Shown here piece by piece: positions 36,666 to 44,921 of a stretch of DNA of 64,000 nucleotides (positions are counted from its first letter, which is position 1; every line of letters starts with the position of its first letter). The DNA is from Clostridiales bacterium. GTDB taxonomy: Bacteria; Bacillota; Clostridia; Lachnospirales; Lachnospiraceae. The position numbers and the translations under genes are program-made. The notes under the pieces were generated by a model. The model was given only the letters and a program-made list of their open reading frames with translations, searched no databases and was not told the DNA's origin. The stretch is taken from the NCBI GenBank assembly GCA_012735495.1, contig JAAYHD010000032.1:1-64000 (forward strand), in the 5' to 3' direction.

Positions 36666-37568
36666 ATGAAATCTGATGCATATTTGTTTGGAATGATACT
36701 TGCTTCCTCCAGTTTTTTATTGAAAGGCGGCTTCCCTAAACCCGACGAGTACTCGGAAATTAAGGAAAGATACCGGCTTCCGGGGGGAGAAACAGGAACC
36801 TGTGCTACGGTTTTGGCATCCCTTGGGGTGAATGTAAGAGTTGATGGCAATCATATCGGTTATGAAGTGGAACCTCTTATAAGGGAGTTTTACAAGGATA
36901 AGACGGTCCAGCTTGATTCACTGTATTTTGACAGGAATTATGCAGGCCTTGAGGATTACATAATAGTTGCCGATGACACGCGTACCCCGATGGGTACATT
37001 CCAGGAATTTTACTTAAGCGGACGCAGGCAGTGGAATACTCCGAAGGAGGAGGATATAATAAGCTGCCGGGTGGCTGCGATTGATCCTTATTTTGAAGAG
37101 GCCTCGGAGACGGCGGCCAGGTACTGCATCATGCACAACAAGCCTTATGTTACCATCGACTGCAGGTATGACAGCTATATACACCGCCATGCGGCCGTAT
37201 CGGTAATATCAGGCGAAGGCATTCAGACCCATTATCCCGGGATGACCAGGGAAGAGCTTTTGCCGCTGTACCTTAAGAACAGCAGCGGCCTTACAATTAT
37301 AACCCATGGCGGAAAGCGTTTTTATTATGGAAGAAGAGACGGGGAGGTAAAAACCTTCGAGCCGTTTAAGGTAAACGTGGTAAGCACGCTCGGAGCGGGA
37401 GACACCTTTAAGGCGGGCTGTGTCTACGGGCTGCTTAAGGGGATGAACGATGACGACCTGGTTGCCTTTGCAAGCGCCTGCTCTGCCGTAGCCGTAACAA
37501 AATTCCCCATTCCCCTTAATCCGCCAAAGCTTGAGGAGATTAACGAGCTGCTCCGGACCTTGAAATAA
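36666..37568 (+). CDS. PfkB-family carbohydrate kinase
   Basis: About 300 residues from ATG 36666 (MKSDAYLFGMILASSSF). AAGGAGG lies 14 nt upstream, longer than ideal, and an upstream ATG at 36636 is also open, so the start is uncertain. Ribokinase-fold marks: GGETGTCATVLASLGVNV with the N-terminal Gly-Gly, and the C-terminal STLGAGDTFKAGCVYGLL, which carries the catalytic aspartate and anion hole. Substrate cannot be read; PfkB members phosphorylate ribose, fructose, adenosine or other sugars. It stands alone between the str block and the Trp T-box. Confidence 0.85.
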   Translation: MKSDAYLFGMILASSSFLLKGGFPKPDEYSEIKERYRLPGGETGTCATVLASLGVNVRVDGNHIGYEVEPLIREFYKDKTVQLDSLYFDRNYAGLEDYIIVADDTRTPMGTFQEFYLSGRRQWNTPKEEDIISCRVAAIDPYFEEASETAARYCIMHNKPYVTIDCRYDSYIHRHAAVSVISGEGIQTHYPGMTREELLPLYLKNSSGLTIITHGGKRFYYGRRDGEVKTFEPFKVNVVSTLGAGDTFKAGCVYGLLKGMNDDDLVAFASACSAVAVTKFPIPLNPPKLEEINELLRTLK

Positions 37569-37583
37569 ATCTTAAAAAATATG

Positions 37584-37612
37584 TTGACATTTTCCATGAA
37601 ACTGTATATACT
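37584..37612 (+). promoter_or_regulatory. Sigma-A promoter of the T-box-trpB2 unit
   Basis: TTGACA (37584-37589), 17-bp spacer, TATACT (37607-37612) on the plus strand. Confidence 0.85.
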
Positions 37613-37629
37613 ATGAAAAAAATACAAAT

Positions 37630-37920
37630 GAATACGTACCCTAAACCGTTGAACAAGAGTAGTAGGTATTGCCGATTTATTTACAGAGAGCCGCTGCCGG
37701 TGGAAATGCGGCAATAAACGTAATACCGAATGGACTTGCGAGGGCAGGAAGAAAACCGGAAATATTCCGGTGAGTAATGCCTGACGGAAACTCCATCCGT
37801 TACAAAGGGAGCATGTATGTTAGTACATGGAGCGAGTGGGTGCTTATGCACCAAACCGGGTGGTACCGCAGAAGCTGTTACAGCCTTTGTCCCAGTGATT
37901 ACTGAGACAAAGGCTTTTTT
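37630..37920 (+). promoter_or_regulatory. T-box riboswitch, tryptophan specific
   Basis: The leader shows an AGAGAG loop element (37685-37690), the specifier loop GAATGGAC with specifier codon TGG (Trp) at 37731-37733, the T-box GGGTGGTACCGC at 37858-37869, and a terminator stem GCCTTTGTC/GACAAAGGC (37883-37891, 37906-37914) followed by six T. Uncharged tRNA-Trp should stabilize the antiterminator and allow transcription of trpB2 37 bp downstream. Confidence 0.95.
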
Positions 37921-37956
37921 AATAATCCAATAACGTTGAAAGAAAGGAGATATGAT

Positions 37957-39330
37957 ATGAGTAAAAAGGTACCTCATAGACTTTATTTATCAGAGGAGCA
38001 GATGCCGAAGCAGTGGTACAATCTTCGTGCCGATATGCCGAATAAACCGGAACCCATGCTGAACCCCGCCACTCTTGAACCGTTGAAGGAGGAGGATTTA
38101 TATCCTATCTTCTGTGAAGAGCTGGCCAGGCAGGAGATGGACAATACCACCAGGTATATCGATATTCCTGAAGAAATCCAGGACTTTTACAAGATGTACC
38201 GTCCTTCACCGTTGATTCGTGCTTACAACCTGGAAAAGACTCTTAATACTCCTGCAAAAATCTATTACAAATTCGAGGGCAACAACACCTCGGGAAGCCA
38301 CAAGCTTAACAGCGCCATCGCCCAGGCATATTACGCCAAGAAACAGGGGCTTAAGGGTCTTACTACCGAGACCGGAGCAGGCCAGTGGGGAACAGCGCTT
38401 TCAGAAGCCTGCGCTTATTACAACCTTGACCTTACCGTTTACATGGTTAAGGTCTCCTATGAGCAAAAGCCTTTCAGAAAGACGGTTATGGAAACCTTCG
38501 GTGCACAGGTTATACCCAGTCCCAGCAATACTACAAAGGTGGGCAGTGAAATACTTGAGAAGGATCCCAATACGGGAGGCAGCCTTGGCTGCGCTATCTC
38601 CGAGGCTGTGGAAAAAGCCGTAACCACTCCTGGTTATCGTTATGTCCTCGGTTCGGTACTTAACCAGGTTCTGCTCCACCAGTCAATCATCGGACTTGAG
38701 AGCAAGATAGCCCTGGAGATGCTCGACGAGTATCCCGACATTGTTATAGGATGCGCCGGCGGCGGATCCAACCTGGGCGGCCTTATAGCACCGTTCATGC
38801 AGGATAAGCTGACCGGAAAGGCTTCGCCAAGAATTGTGGCGGTTGAGCCGGTATCCTGCCCGTCCCTTACCCGCGGACGTTATGTATATGATTTCTGCGA
38901 TACCGGAAAGGTAACGCCTCTTGCGAAAATGTACACGCTGGGCAGCAATTTCATACCTTCTCCCGATCACGCAGGAGGATTAAGATACCACGGCATGGCC
39001 CCCATAATATCCAAGCTGTACCATGACGGATATTTGGAAGCTGTAGCCGTTGAACAGACCAAGGTATTTGAAGCGGCAGTAATGTTTGCAAAACAGGAAA
39101 CCATCCTTCCTGCACCGGAATCCGCCCACGCAATCCGTGTTGCAATAGACGAGGCTATCAAGTGCCGTGAGACAGGTGAAGCCAAGACTATACTGTTTGG
39201 TCTGACAGGAACAGGGTATTTTGATATGACCGCATACAACTCTTATCTGTCAAATACCATGAAGACATATATACCCAGCGATGAGGATCTTGAAAGGGGC
39301 TTCAGCCAGATTCCAAAGGTTGACCTGTAA
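37957..39330 (+). CDS. trpB2: TrpB2-type tryptophan synthase beta subunit
   Basis: 457 residues from ATG 37957, which has AAAGGAGAT upstream; the frame is open 7 codons earlier. It is the longer TrpB2 form: RLYLSEEQMPKQWYNLRADMPNKPEP start, PLP-binding lysine in GSHKLNSAIAQAYYAKKQG, the phosphate loop CAGGGSNLGGL, and the C-terminal LFGLTGTGYFDM. It joins serine and indole to tryptophan and may act without a TrpA partner, as indole salvage. No other trp gene is near, and the upstream T-box ties expression to tryptophan charging. Confidence 0.95.
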   Translation: MSKKVPHRLYLSEEQMPKQWYNLRADMPNKPEPMLNPATLEPLKEEDLYPIFCEELARQEMDNTTRYIDIPEEIQDFYKMYRPSPLIRAYNLEKTLNTPAKIYYKFEGNNTSGSHKLNSAIAQAYYAKKQGLKGLTTETGAGQWGTALSEACAYYNLDLTVYMVKVSYEQKPFRKTVMETFGAQVIPSPSNTTKVGSEILEKDPNTGGSLGCAISEAVEKAVTTPGYRYVLGSVLNQVLLHQSIIGLESKIALEMLDEYPDIVIGCAGGGSNLGGLIAPFMQDKLTGKASPRIVAVEPVSCPSLTRGRYVYDFCDTGKVTPLAKMYTLGSNFIPSPDHAGGLRYHGMAPIISKLYHDGYLEAVAVEQTKVFEAAVMFAKQETILPAPESAHAIRVAIDEAIKCRETGEAKTILFGLTGTGYFDMTAYNSYLSNTMKTYIPSDEDLERGFSQIPKVDL

Positions 39331-39403
39331 TAGCTGAAGAAACTAAATCCATATTGGTGCCTCCTTACTGAATTTGCCATTTCAACATGCACATGCTTAT
39401 GGT

Positions 39404-39409
39404 ATAATT
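39404..39409 (+). promoter_or_regulatory. Possible extended -10 promoter of plsC
   Basis: TGGTATAAT on the plus strand is an extended -10 element (TGnTATAAT). No good -35 is present (TTTCAA at 17 bp). It would start a leader of about 95 nt containing the hairpin at 39441-39486. Confidence 0.4.
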
Positions 39410-39440
39410 TTTGGAAGATGGAGGTACCGCAAAGGACTAA

Positions 39441-39486
39441 AGGGGTATCCGCAACGGTTTTTCCATCGGTTCGGATAACCCCTTTT
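39441..39486 (+). terminator. Terminator-like hairpin between trpB2 and plsC
   Basis: Long stem: GGGGTATCCG paired with CGGATAACCCC (39442-39451 and 39472-39482), with further CAACGG/CCATCGGTT pairing inside, followed by TTTTATTAAT. It lies 110 bp past trpB2 and 24 bp before plsC, so it either ends the trpB2 transcript or attenuates plsC. Confidence 0.7.
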
Positions 39487-39509
39487 ATTAATAAGAAGGG
39501 ATTAAACAT

Positions 39510-40226
39510 ATGAAGAGAATCATGCTGATGGTGGCAAGGAGTCTTTTTAACCTGCCATTTTGGATTATAAGGATATTCCGGCTTTGTAATATAGAAAAAT
39601 ATGACGCACAAACCAGGTATGCTTTTTTGTACAAGGTTATACCAATAATAACACGCCGGGGAAGAATCCGGGTCCATGCAACGGGAATTGAGAATCTTCC
39701 CGCTGAAAACGGATATATCCTGTTTCCGAACCACCAGGGCTTGTTTGATGCCCTGGCAATCATCCAAACCCATGAAAGGCCCCTGGTAACGGTCATGAAA
39801 AAAGAGGTCAGGAACGTTTTCCTTATAAAGCAGGTTATTACAATGCTGCAGGCGGAGGTTATAGACCGGGAGGATATCAGGCAATCCATGCAGGTTATTA
39901 TGAATATGACCCGCCGCGTCAAGGCCGGGGAAAACTTTGTGATATTCGCAGAAGGCACAAGATCCAAACAGGGAAATACCCTGCTTGATTTCAAAGGCGG
40001 CAGCTTCAAAAGTGCCATGAACGCAAAATGCCCGATTGTTCCCGTGGCATTAATTGATTCCTACAAGGCCTTTGACACGGGTTCAATTCGGAAGCTGGAC
40101 GTATATGTGCATTATTTAAAGCCCCTCTATTATGATGATTATAAGGATATGAAGTCGACCGAGATCGCGGACCTGGTTGTCCGAATGATACAAGAGAAAA
40201 TCAACATGGAGACTTCTGTCATATAA
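39510..40226 (+). CDS. plsC: 1-acyl-sn-glycerol-3-phosphate acyltransferase
   Basis: 238 residues. Acyltransferase motif I NHQGLFD (HxxxxD), the second-step motif EGTRSKQG (about 151-158) and a FKGGSFKSAMNAKCPIVPVALIDSY stretch are in the family order. It converts lysophosphatidic to phosphatidic acid at the membrane; a basic, partly hydrophobic N-terminus (about 1-30) likely anchors it. ATG 39510 follows AAGAAGGG. Transcribed on its own or through the preceding hairpin. Confidence 0.92.
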   Translation: MKRIMLMVARSLFNLPFWIIRIFRLCNIEKYDAQTRYAFLYKVIPIITRRGRIRVHATGIENLPAENGYILFPNHQGLFDALAIIQTHERPLVTVMKKEVRNVFLIKQVITMLQAEVIDREDIRQSMQVIMNMTRRVKAGENFVIFAEGTRSKQGNTLLDFKGGSFKSAMNAKCPIVPVALIDSYKAFDTGSIRKLDVYVHYLKPLYYDDYKDMKSTEIADLVVRMIQEKINMETSVI

Positions 40227-40275
40227 TATACTATTGTTGTATATTATTGTAACATGGTTATTTTTCTGCCCCGAT

Positions 40276-40304
40276 TTGATAAAATGTCCATTTTGGGATA
40301 TAAT
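40276..40304 (+). promoter_or_regulatory. Sigma-A promoter of the SH3-SleB-like gene
   Basis: TTGATA (40276-40281), 17-bp spacer, TATAAT (40299-40304) on the plus strand. An imperfect inverted repeat follows in the leader (ATAAGCG at 40313-40319 with CGCTTAT at 40354-40360). Confidence 0.75.
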
Positions 40305-40418
40305 ATCCACCATAAGCGGATTATTATTCCATAATAATATTATAATCCCAATACGCTTATGATTTTAAACCGGGCAATGGAAATCTGAATGAATAAATCT
40401 ACTTATGAAGGGTGCAGC

Positions 40419-41909
40419 ATGAAAACAAAGAGAACATTATTATCCATAGTGGTATTCTTTGGCATTTTTTGGATTTCAATTATAACGGATTCTTATAGCC
40501 ATCCCTATACAGGAGCCCGCAAGGTTGAAGAATCCGCTAATAATCATGCCAATGATTCCGCTTACGATAATGTTGGTGAAAGCAGTATTCCTACCTTATA
40601 TAAAAGCGGTTCAAATACCGCATCGACGGCCAACCGCCTGTACCTGTCCGTCCAACAGGACGGGACCGGTTTGGAAAAAACAGCCCTATTGTCCGATGTA
40701 TCAGGTTTTCAGGATAATATGGCCGTCTCCTCCGTCACGACGGAAGCTGACAGCTTTACAGACAACACCGGCAATTTGACCCCTGCGGACAATCGGAACG
40801 GAAATGGTGAAAATCCGGATGGCAATCCGGATGGTAACCAACATTCAGAAAGTGATGAAATTAATTCTGATGATGGTTTCTCCGAAGAAAATACAGGGCA
40901 GAATTCCGCCGGCATTATGGCCTCAGGGCGGGACGGTTATGAAGATATTGCCCCAGAAGAAGGTCCTGAAATAACATCGTCGTCCATCCCTTCGCTTTAT
41001 TCGGACATCGGCATTTCAATTGCCGAGACCTATGTAAACATAAGAGATAAGGCATCCACGGACGGCATTGTTCTTGGCAAGCTCTACAAGGATTCCGCCG
41101 CAAGGATTCTTGACAGCGCCGGGGAATGGTATTATGTCGAATCCGGCCGTGTCAAGGGTTATATAAAGAAAGAATACCTCAAGACGGGCATCCCGGATGA
41201 AGAATTAATTGAAAAATACGGGACGATGCGCATCAAGGTCATCACCGACGGTCTTAATGTCAGGGAAAAACCCCTCATGGACGCAAAAAAGCTTACGGTC
41301 ATATATTATAATGAAGTTTATCCAGCTATTGAGCTTTACGGTGAATGGGTAAAGGTTAACATTACAAATAAAAATATAAAGGGCTATGTACGCAGGGAGT
41401 ACGTTGAACTGCTCGTCGATTTTAAAAAGGCCGTTTCCAGGGAAGAGGAAGAAGAGCTTAAGAGACAGCAGGAAGAAGAAAGAATGAAGAAGGAAACGCA
41501 AATCAAGTACAGGACTCCGATGGACTATACCGATGAGGACCTTAAGCTCCTTGCGTGCCTTGTCCATACTGAAGCAGGCGACCAATGCTACGAGGGCAGG
41601 CTGGCGGTGGCAAACGTGGTAATAAACCGTATTTTATCGGATATATATCCTGATACGCTTAAGGATGTAATATATCAGCCTGGTCAATTTGCCGTCGTTA
41701 AGAACGGTTCCCTGGCCAAACAGCTGGCTGTATACGACAATTACAACACGCAATCCCAACTGCTGTCCATAAAGGCCGCCAGGGAAGCATTTGAGGGTGC
41801 CAATAATATAGGAAACCGTCTGTATTTCCACTCATACAAGCTGGCAGTCAAAAAGGGTTACGACAAGAAGAAAAACTGTGTCCGGATTGAGGACCATTTA
41901 TTCTGGTAA
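40419..41909 (+). CDS. Secreted SleB-type cell wall hydrolase with two SH3 domains
   Basis: 496 residues from ATG 40419 (GAAGGG upstream). N-terminal signal or anchor (TLLSIVVFFGIFWISIIT), a long Ser/Asn/Asp/Gly-rich disordered stretch with NPDGNPDGN repeats (to about 195), two SH3 domains (TYVNIRDKASTDGIVLGKLY; GLNVREKPLMDAKKLTVI), a charged linker (SREEEEELKRQQEEERMKK), and a C-terminal hydrolase_2 domain (LLACLVHTEAGDQCYEGRLAVANVVINRI...GNRLYFHS). SleB/CwlJ enzymes degrade cortex or wall peptidoglycan. The SH3-linker half is closely related to that of the NlpC/P60 protein at 19.5-20.8 kb. Confidence 0.9.
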   Translation: MKTKRTLLSIVVFFGIFWISIITDSYSHPYTGARKVEESANNHANDSAYDNVGESSIPTLYKSGSNTASTANRLYLSVQQDGTGLEKTALLSDVSGFQDNMAVSSVTTEADSFTDNTGNLTPADNRNGNGENPDGNPDGNQHSESDEINSDDGFSEENTGQNSAGIMASGRDGYEDIAPEEGPEITSSSIPSLYSDIGISIAETYVNIRDKASTDGIVLGKLYKDSAARILDSAGEWYYVESGRVKGYIKKEYLKTGIPDEELIEKYGTMRIKVITDGLNVREKPLMDAKKLTVIYYNEVYPAIELYGEWVKVNITNKNIKGYVRREYVELLVDFKKAVSREEEEELKRQQEEERMKKETQIKYRTPMDYTDEDLKLLACLVHTEAGDQCYEGRLAVANVVINRILSDIYPDTLKDVIYQPGQFAVVKNGSLAKQLAVYDNYNTQSQLLSIKAAREAFEGANNIGNRLYFHSYKLAVKKGYDKKKNCVRIEDHLFW

Positions 41910-41926
41910 GCATCCGGAATAATAAT

Positions 41927-41982
41927 AAAACTGCATGATACGGTTATCGCATTGGCGATAATTGCATCATGCAGTTTTATTA
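41927..41982. terminator. Bidirectional intrinsic terminator
   Basis: 13-bp perfect stem AAAACTGCATGAT/ATCATGCAGTTTT (41927-41939 and 41966-41978) with an inner TTATCGC/GCGATAA stem. It has T-runs in both directions and lies between the convergent SleB-like and phosphofructokinase genes. Confidence 0.92.
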
Positions 41983-42022
41983 TTCTTAACTTATATTATG
42001 GATATATATTATTTTACCTGCT

Positions 42023-43243
42023 TTAATATAATCTATATTGCTTCGGTATCCCGTTCCCATATTTTAGATTGACTTCTCCGATTATAAGGGGCCTTAAATA
42101 TGCCATCATTTCTTCAGTCACATCATTTCCTTCCGGTGTTATCCAATCAATGGGCACGGTTTTTTCGTGGTTTGCTACCTCGCTTACCGGAACGGATGTG
42201 AATTCAACCAGGTAAGGATCATTGCTGATTCTCTTTATGGCGGCCATCCTGCCGGTCTCGCCTTCCACAGCGCAGTTGAATGCCTTAAGCCCCAGCAGAA
42301 TCGATTCCTGTATGTCGGTTTCGCTTGCAATATGGGCTGCCGCTCTCTGCATAAGGTTAAGCTCCACCGCCCTTACCTTGCATCCGATTCTTTCCCTGGT
42401 CAGCTGCTCCAGGGCTCTTGCGGCACCTGCAATATACTTGTGGCCAAAATTGTCTACCGCACCGCTTGACATTGAATCGGAAACATATGCGCCGGTTCCG
42501 TCCTTTATACCCTCGCTGACAGCAACAAGTATGCCCGGCTTTTTCGCCAGCTTGTCCTTTACATCCTGGATGTACCTGTCATAATCAAAGGTCTTTTCAC
42601 ATAAATAAATCAAATCCGGGCCCGAACCCCCGTTAACCCTTGCCAAGGCCGATGCGGCGGTTAACCAGCCGGCATTCCTGCCCATAATCTCCACAATGGT
42701 TACCGCGGGAATGTCGTAGACATTAATATCCCTTTCAAGCTCGGAAATGGTGGTTGCAATGTATTTGGCCGCAGAACCAAATCCCGGACAATGATCCGTA
42801 AGGTTCAGGTCGTTGTCTATGGTTTTTGGTCCGCCCATTACCTTCACGTCCAGGCTGTTTATCATGCAGTACTCCGACAGCTTATCCACCGTATCCATTG
42901 AATCGTTTCCGCCGATGTAAATGAAATATTTAATATCATATTTCCTGAAGGTCTCAATTATTTTTTTATACGGTTCTTCATTAACCTTCCAGTCTTTCAT
43001 CTTATATCTGCAGGAGCCTAACGCCGACGCTGGTGTGTATGTCAGTGTATCAATGGCATGTGTGTCCTTAACCAGATCGTTCAGGTCAAGAAGGTTTCCG
43101 TTGATTACCCCCTCAATTCCGTTTTTGGCTCCATATACCTTATCTACTTTCGTACTAGTGCGTACACCCTGCAATACACCTACCAGAGTGGCATTAATAG
43201 CAGCCGTGGGACCTCCGGATTGTGCTACCAACAAGTTATTCAT
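42023..43243 (-). CDS. pfp: Pyrophosphate-dependent 6-phosphofructokinase
   Basis: 406 residues. The phosphofructokinase core is clear (LLVAQSGGPTAAINATLVG, IPAVTIVEIMGRNAGWLTAASAL). Two diagnostic positions point to pyrophosphate rather than ATP as donor: GGNDSMDT, where the second glycine of the ATP-type GGDGS is aspartate, and GGPKTIDND, with lysine where ATP enzymes have glycine. It interconverts fructose 6-phosphate and fructose 1,6-bisphosphate reversibly. It lies 93 bp downstream of a class II aldolase and may share that operon, or serve general glycolysis. ATG 43243 follows AAGGAGGAAG. Confidence 0.93.
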   Translation of the reverse strand: MNNLLVAQSGGPTAAINATLVGVLQGVRTSTKVDKVYGAKNGIEGVINGNLLDLNDLVKDTHAIDTLTYTPASALGSCRYKMKDWKVNEEPYKKIIETFRKYDIKYFIYIGGNDSMDTVDKLSEYCMINSLDVKVMGGPKTIDNDLNLTDHCPGFGSAAKYIATTISELERDINVYDIPAVTIVEIMGRNAGWLTAASALARVNGGSGPDLIYLCEKTFDYDRYIQDVKDKLAKKPGILVAVSEGIKDGTGAYVSDSMSSGAVDNFGHKYIAGAARALEQLTRERIGCKVRAVELNLMQRAAAHIASETDIQESILLGLKAFNCAVEGETGRMAAIKRISNDPYLVEFTSVPVSEVANHEKTVPIDWITPEGNDVTEEMMAYLRPLIIGEVNLKYGNGIPKQYRLY

Positions 43244-43336
43244 TTCTTCCTCCTTATGCGGTGATACATATGCTTAGTTACAACTACCAATTCTAACATG
43301 CATATATATTAGCGTCAAGGCAATGAAATGAACATT

Positions 43337-44185
43337 CTACGCCCTGCCCTCGCTGCCGCATATCCTTATCCGTTCCATAACCTTAAGCATTACCTTTTCC
43401 CTGGCATGCCTTCCATATTCCTTCGCATCAAACGACTCCGGCTTTTCCGCAAAAAATTCCTTCAGCCCTTCCGTATAAGCCATTCTCAGCTCCGTGGCAA
43501 AATTTATCTTGCAAATACCCCTTCTGATGCATTCGGTCAATGCTTCATCCGGCAGACCTGACGCACCATGAAGCACCAGGGGAATGGAAAGCGCGTTCCG
43601 CAGTCTGCTTAGGAGCTCATAATTCAGCTTTGGTATTCCTTTATATACGCCATGGGCCGTCCCTATGGCCACCGCAAGAGAGCTCACTCCGGTCTTATCC
43701 GCAAAATCAGCCGCCTCATCCACATCAGTATACTCGCCCTCTCCTGCGTCAATCTTGTCTTCCTTTCCGCCGACCTTGCCAATCTCGGCTTCCACGGGTA
43801 TTCCTGCCGGTATGCATGCATCAACAATGCTTTTGGTTATTCTTATGTTCTCATGTATATCCATATGAGAGCCGTCAAACATAATTGACGTATATCCCGT
43901 TCGAAGCGCTTTCATTACCAAATCAAAGCTGTTTCCGTGGTCAAGGTGTATTGCCACGGGTACATCGGCCGACTTGGCTGCGGTTTTTGCCATGGCAAAA
44001 AAATAATCCAAACCGGCGTATTCTACAATAACAGGGTTCGCCTGCAGTATTACAGGCGAATGCAGCTTGACGGCAGCCGCAATGACTGCCTGCAGTATTT
44101 CCATATTATCAGTATTAAAGGCTCCTACCGCGTATCCGCCCTTTTGGGCGTCACGCAGCATCTGCCCGGTCGTGACAATCGGCAT
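43337..44185 (-). CDS. Class II fructose/tagatose-bisphosphate-type aldolase
   Basis: 282 residues, class II ketose-bisphosphate aldolase of the GatY/KbaY/Fba kind. Zinc and catalytic residues are visible: AIHLDHGNSFD (about 81-91), IEAEIGKVGG-type VEAEIGKVGGKED, IGTAHGVYKG and VLHGASGLPDEAL. It cleaves a ketose bisphosphate to DHAP and an aldehyde. It follows the Liv-type transporter genes by 22 bp, so the substrate is likely the end of the island's sugar or acid-sugar route rather than only glycolytic. Which ketose it prefers cannot be told from sequence. Confidence 0.9.
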   Translation of the reverse strand: MPIVTTGQMLRDAQKGGYAVGAFNTDNMEILQAVIAAAVKLHSPVILQANPVIVEYAGLDYFFAMAKTAAKSADVPVAIHLDHGNSFDLVMKALRTGYTSIMFDGSHMDIHENIRITKSIVDACIPAGIPVEAEIGKVGGKEDKIDAGEGEYTDVDEAADFADKTGVSSLAVAIGTAHGVYKGIPKLNYELLSRLRNALSIPLVLHGASGLPDEALTECIRRGICKINFATELRMAYTEGLKEFFAEKPESFDAKEYGRHAREKVMLKVMERIRICGSEGRA

Positions 44186-44207
44186 TTTAAGACCTCTTTT
44201 CTTTCCT

Positions 44208-44921
44208 TTATCTTGTCTTTCCCAAGTATGCCTCTTTTACCCTTTCATCGTTTGCCAGCTCTTTTGACGGTCCGCTGAGCTTGATTTTTCCGCCCTCGAT
44301 AATATAAGCTTTAGCCGAAACCTCCAGCGCCAGCTGGGCATTCTGTTCAACCAACAGGATAGGTGTTCCGCTGTTGTTAATCGCGACAATTGCTTCAAAC
44401 ATCTCTTCGACGACCTTGGGCGCAAGGCCCATTGAAGGCTCGTCCAGCATGAGAAGCTTGGGCCGTCCCATCAGGGCCCTTCCCATGGCAAGCATTTGCT
44501 GTTCTCCTCCGCTGAGGCTCCACGCCAGCTGTTTATAGCGCTCCTTAAGCCTTGGAAATAATGTAACGACTCTTTCAAGGTCTTCTTCAATGTCGGCCTT
44601 TCTTAAGCCGCGCCATGCAATTGTCCCGACAACAAGATTCTGCATAACGGTAAGTCCCGGAAATACGTGCCTGCCCTCAGGAACCTGTATAATTCCGTTC
44701 TTTACGATTCTTCCGGGCCTCATTTTACTGATGTCCACGCCGTTATATAAGATTTCTCCTGTTTTTGTTACATGGCCGGAAATCGAATTAAGCAATGTGG
44801 TCTTGCCAGCACCGTTGCTTCCGATCAGGGCAACCATCTCTTTATTGCCGACATCAAGGCTGATTCCGTGCAAGGCTTCGATATGCCCATAATTTGCTAC
44901 CAGATTACGAATTTTTAGCAC
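44208..44921 (-). CDS. livF: Liv-type ABC transporter ATP-binding protein (LivF-like)
   Basis: 237 residues: Walker A GSNGAGKTTLLN (about 34-45), LSGGEQQMLAMGRALMGRPKLLMLDEPSMGLAP signature and Walker B, and the short C-terminus of LivF. With LivG it powers the LivHM permease at the membrane. GTG 44921 follows GGGAGGAAG and overlaps the end of livG by 17 bp. The substrate is set by the binding protein and context and is not necessarily a branched-chain amino acid; this family also carries amides, urea and aromatic or organic acids. Confidence 0.93.
   Translation of the reverse strand: MLKIRNLVANYGHIEALHGISLDVGNKEMVALIGSNGAGKTTLLNSISGHVTKTGEILYNGVDISKMRPGRIVKNGIIQVPEGRHVFPGLTVMQNLVVGTIAWRGLRKADIEEDLERVVTLFPRLKERYKQLAWSLSGGEQQMLAMGRALMGRPKLLMLDEPSMGLAPKVVEEMFEAIVAINNSGTPILLVEQNAQLALEVSAKAYIIEGGKIKLSGPSKELANDERVKEAYLGKTR

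Noticed and set aside
39421..39450. Second T-box (GGTACCGC) before plsC
   Set aside because: No stem I, specifier loop or full T-box consensus; the short match is chance.
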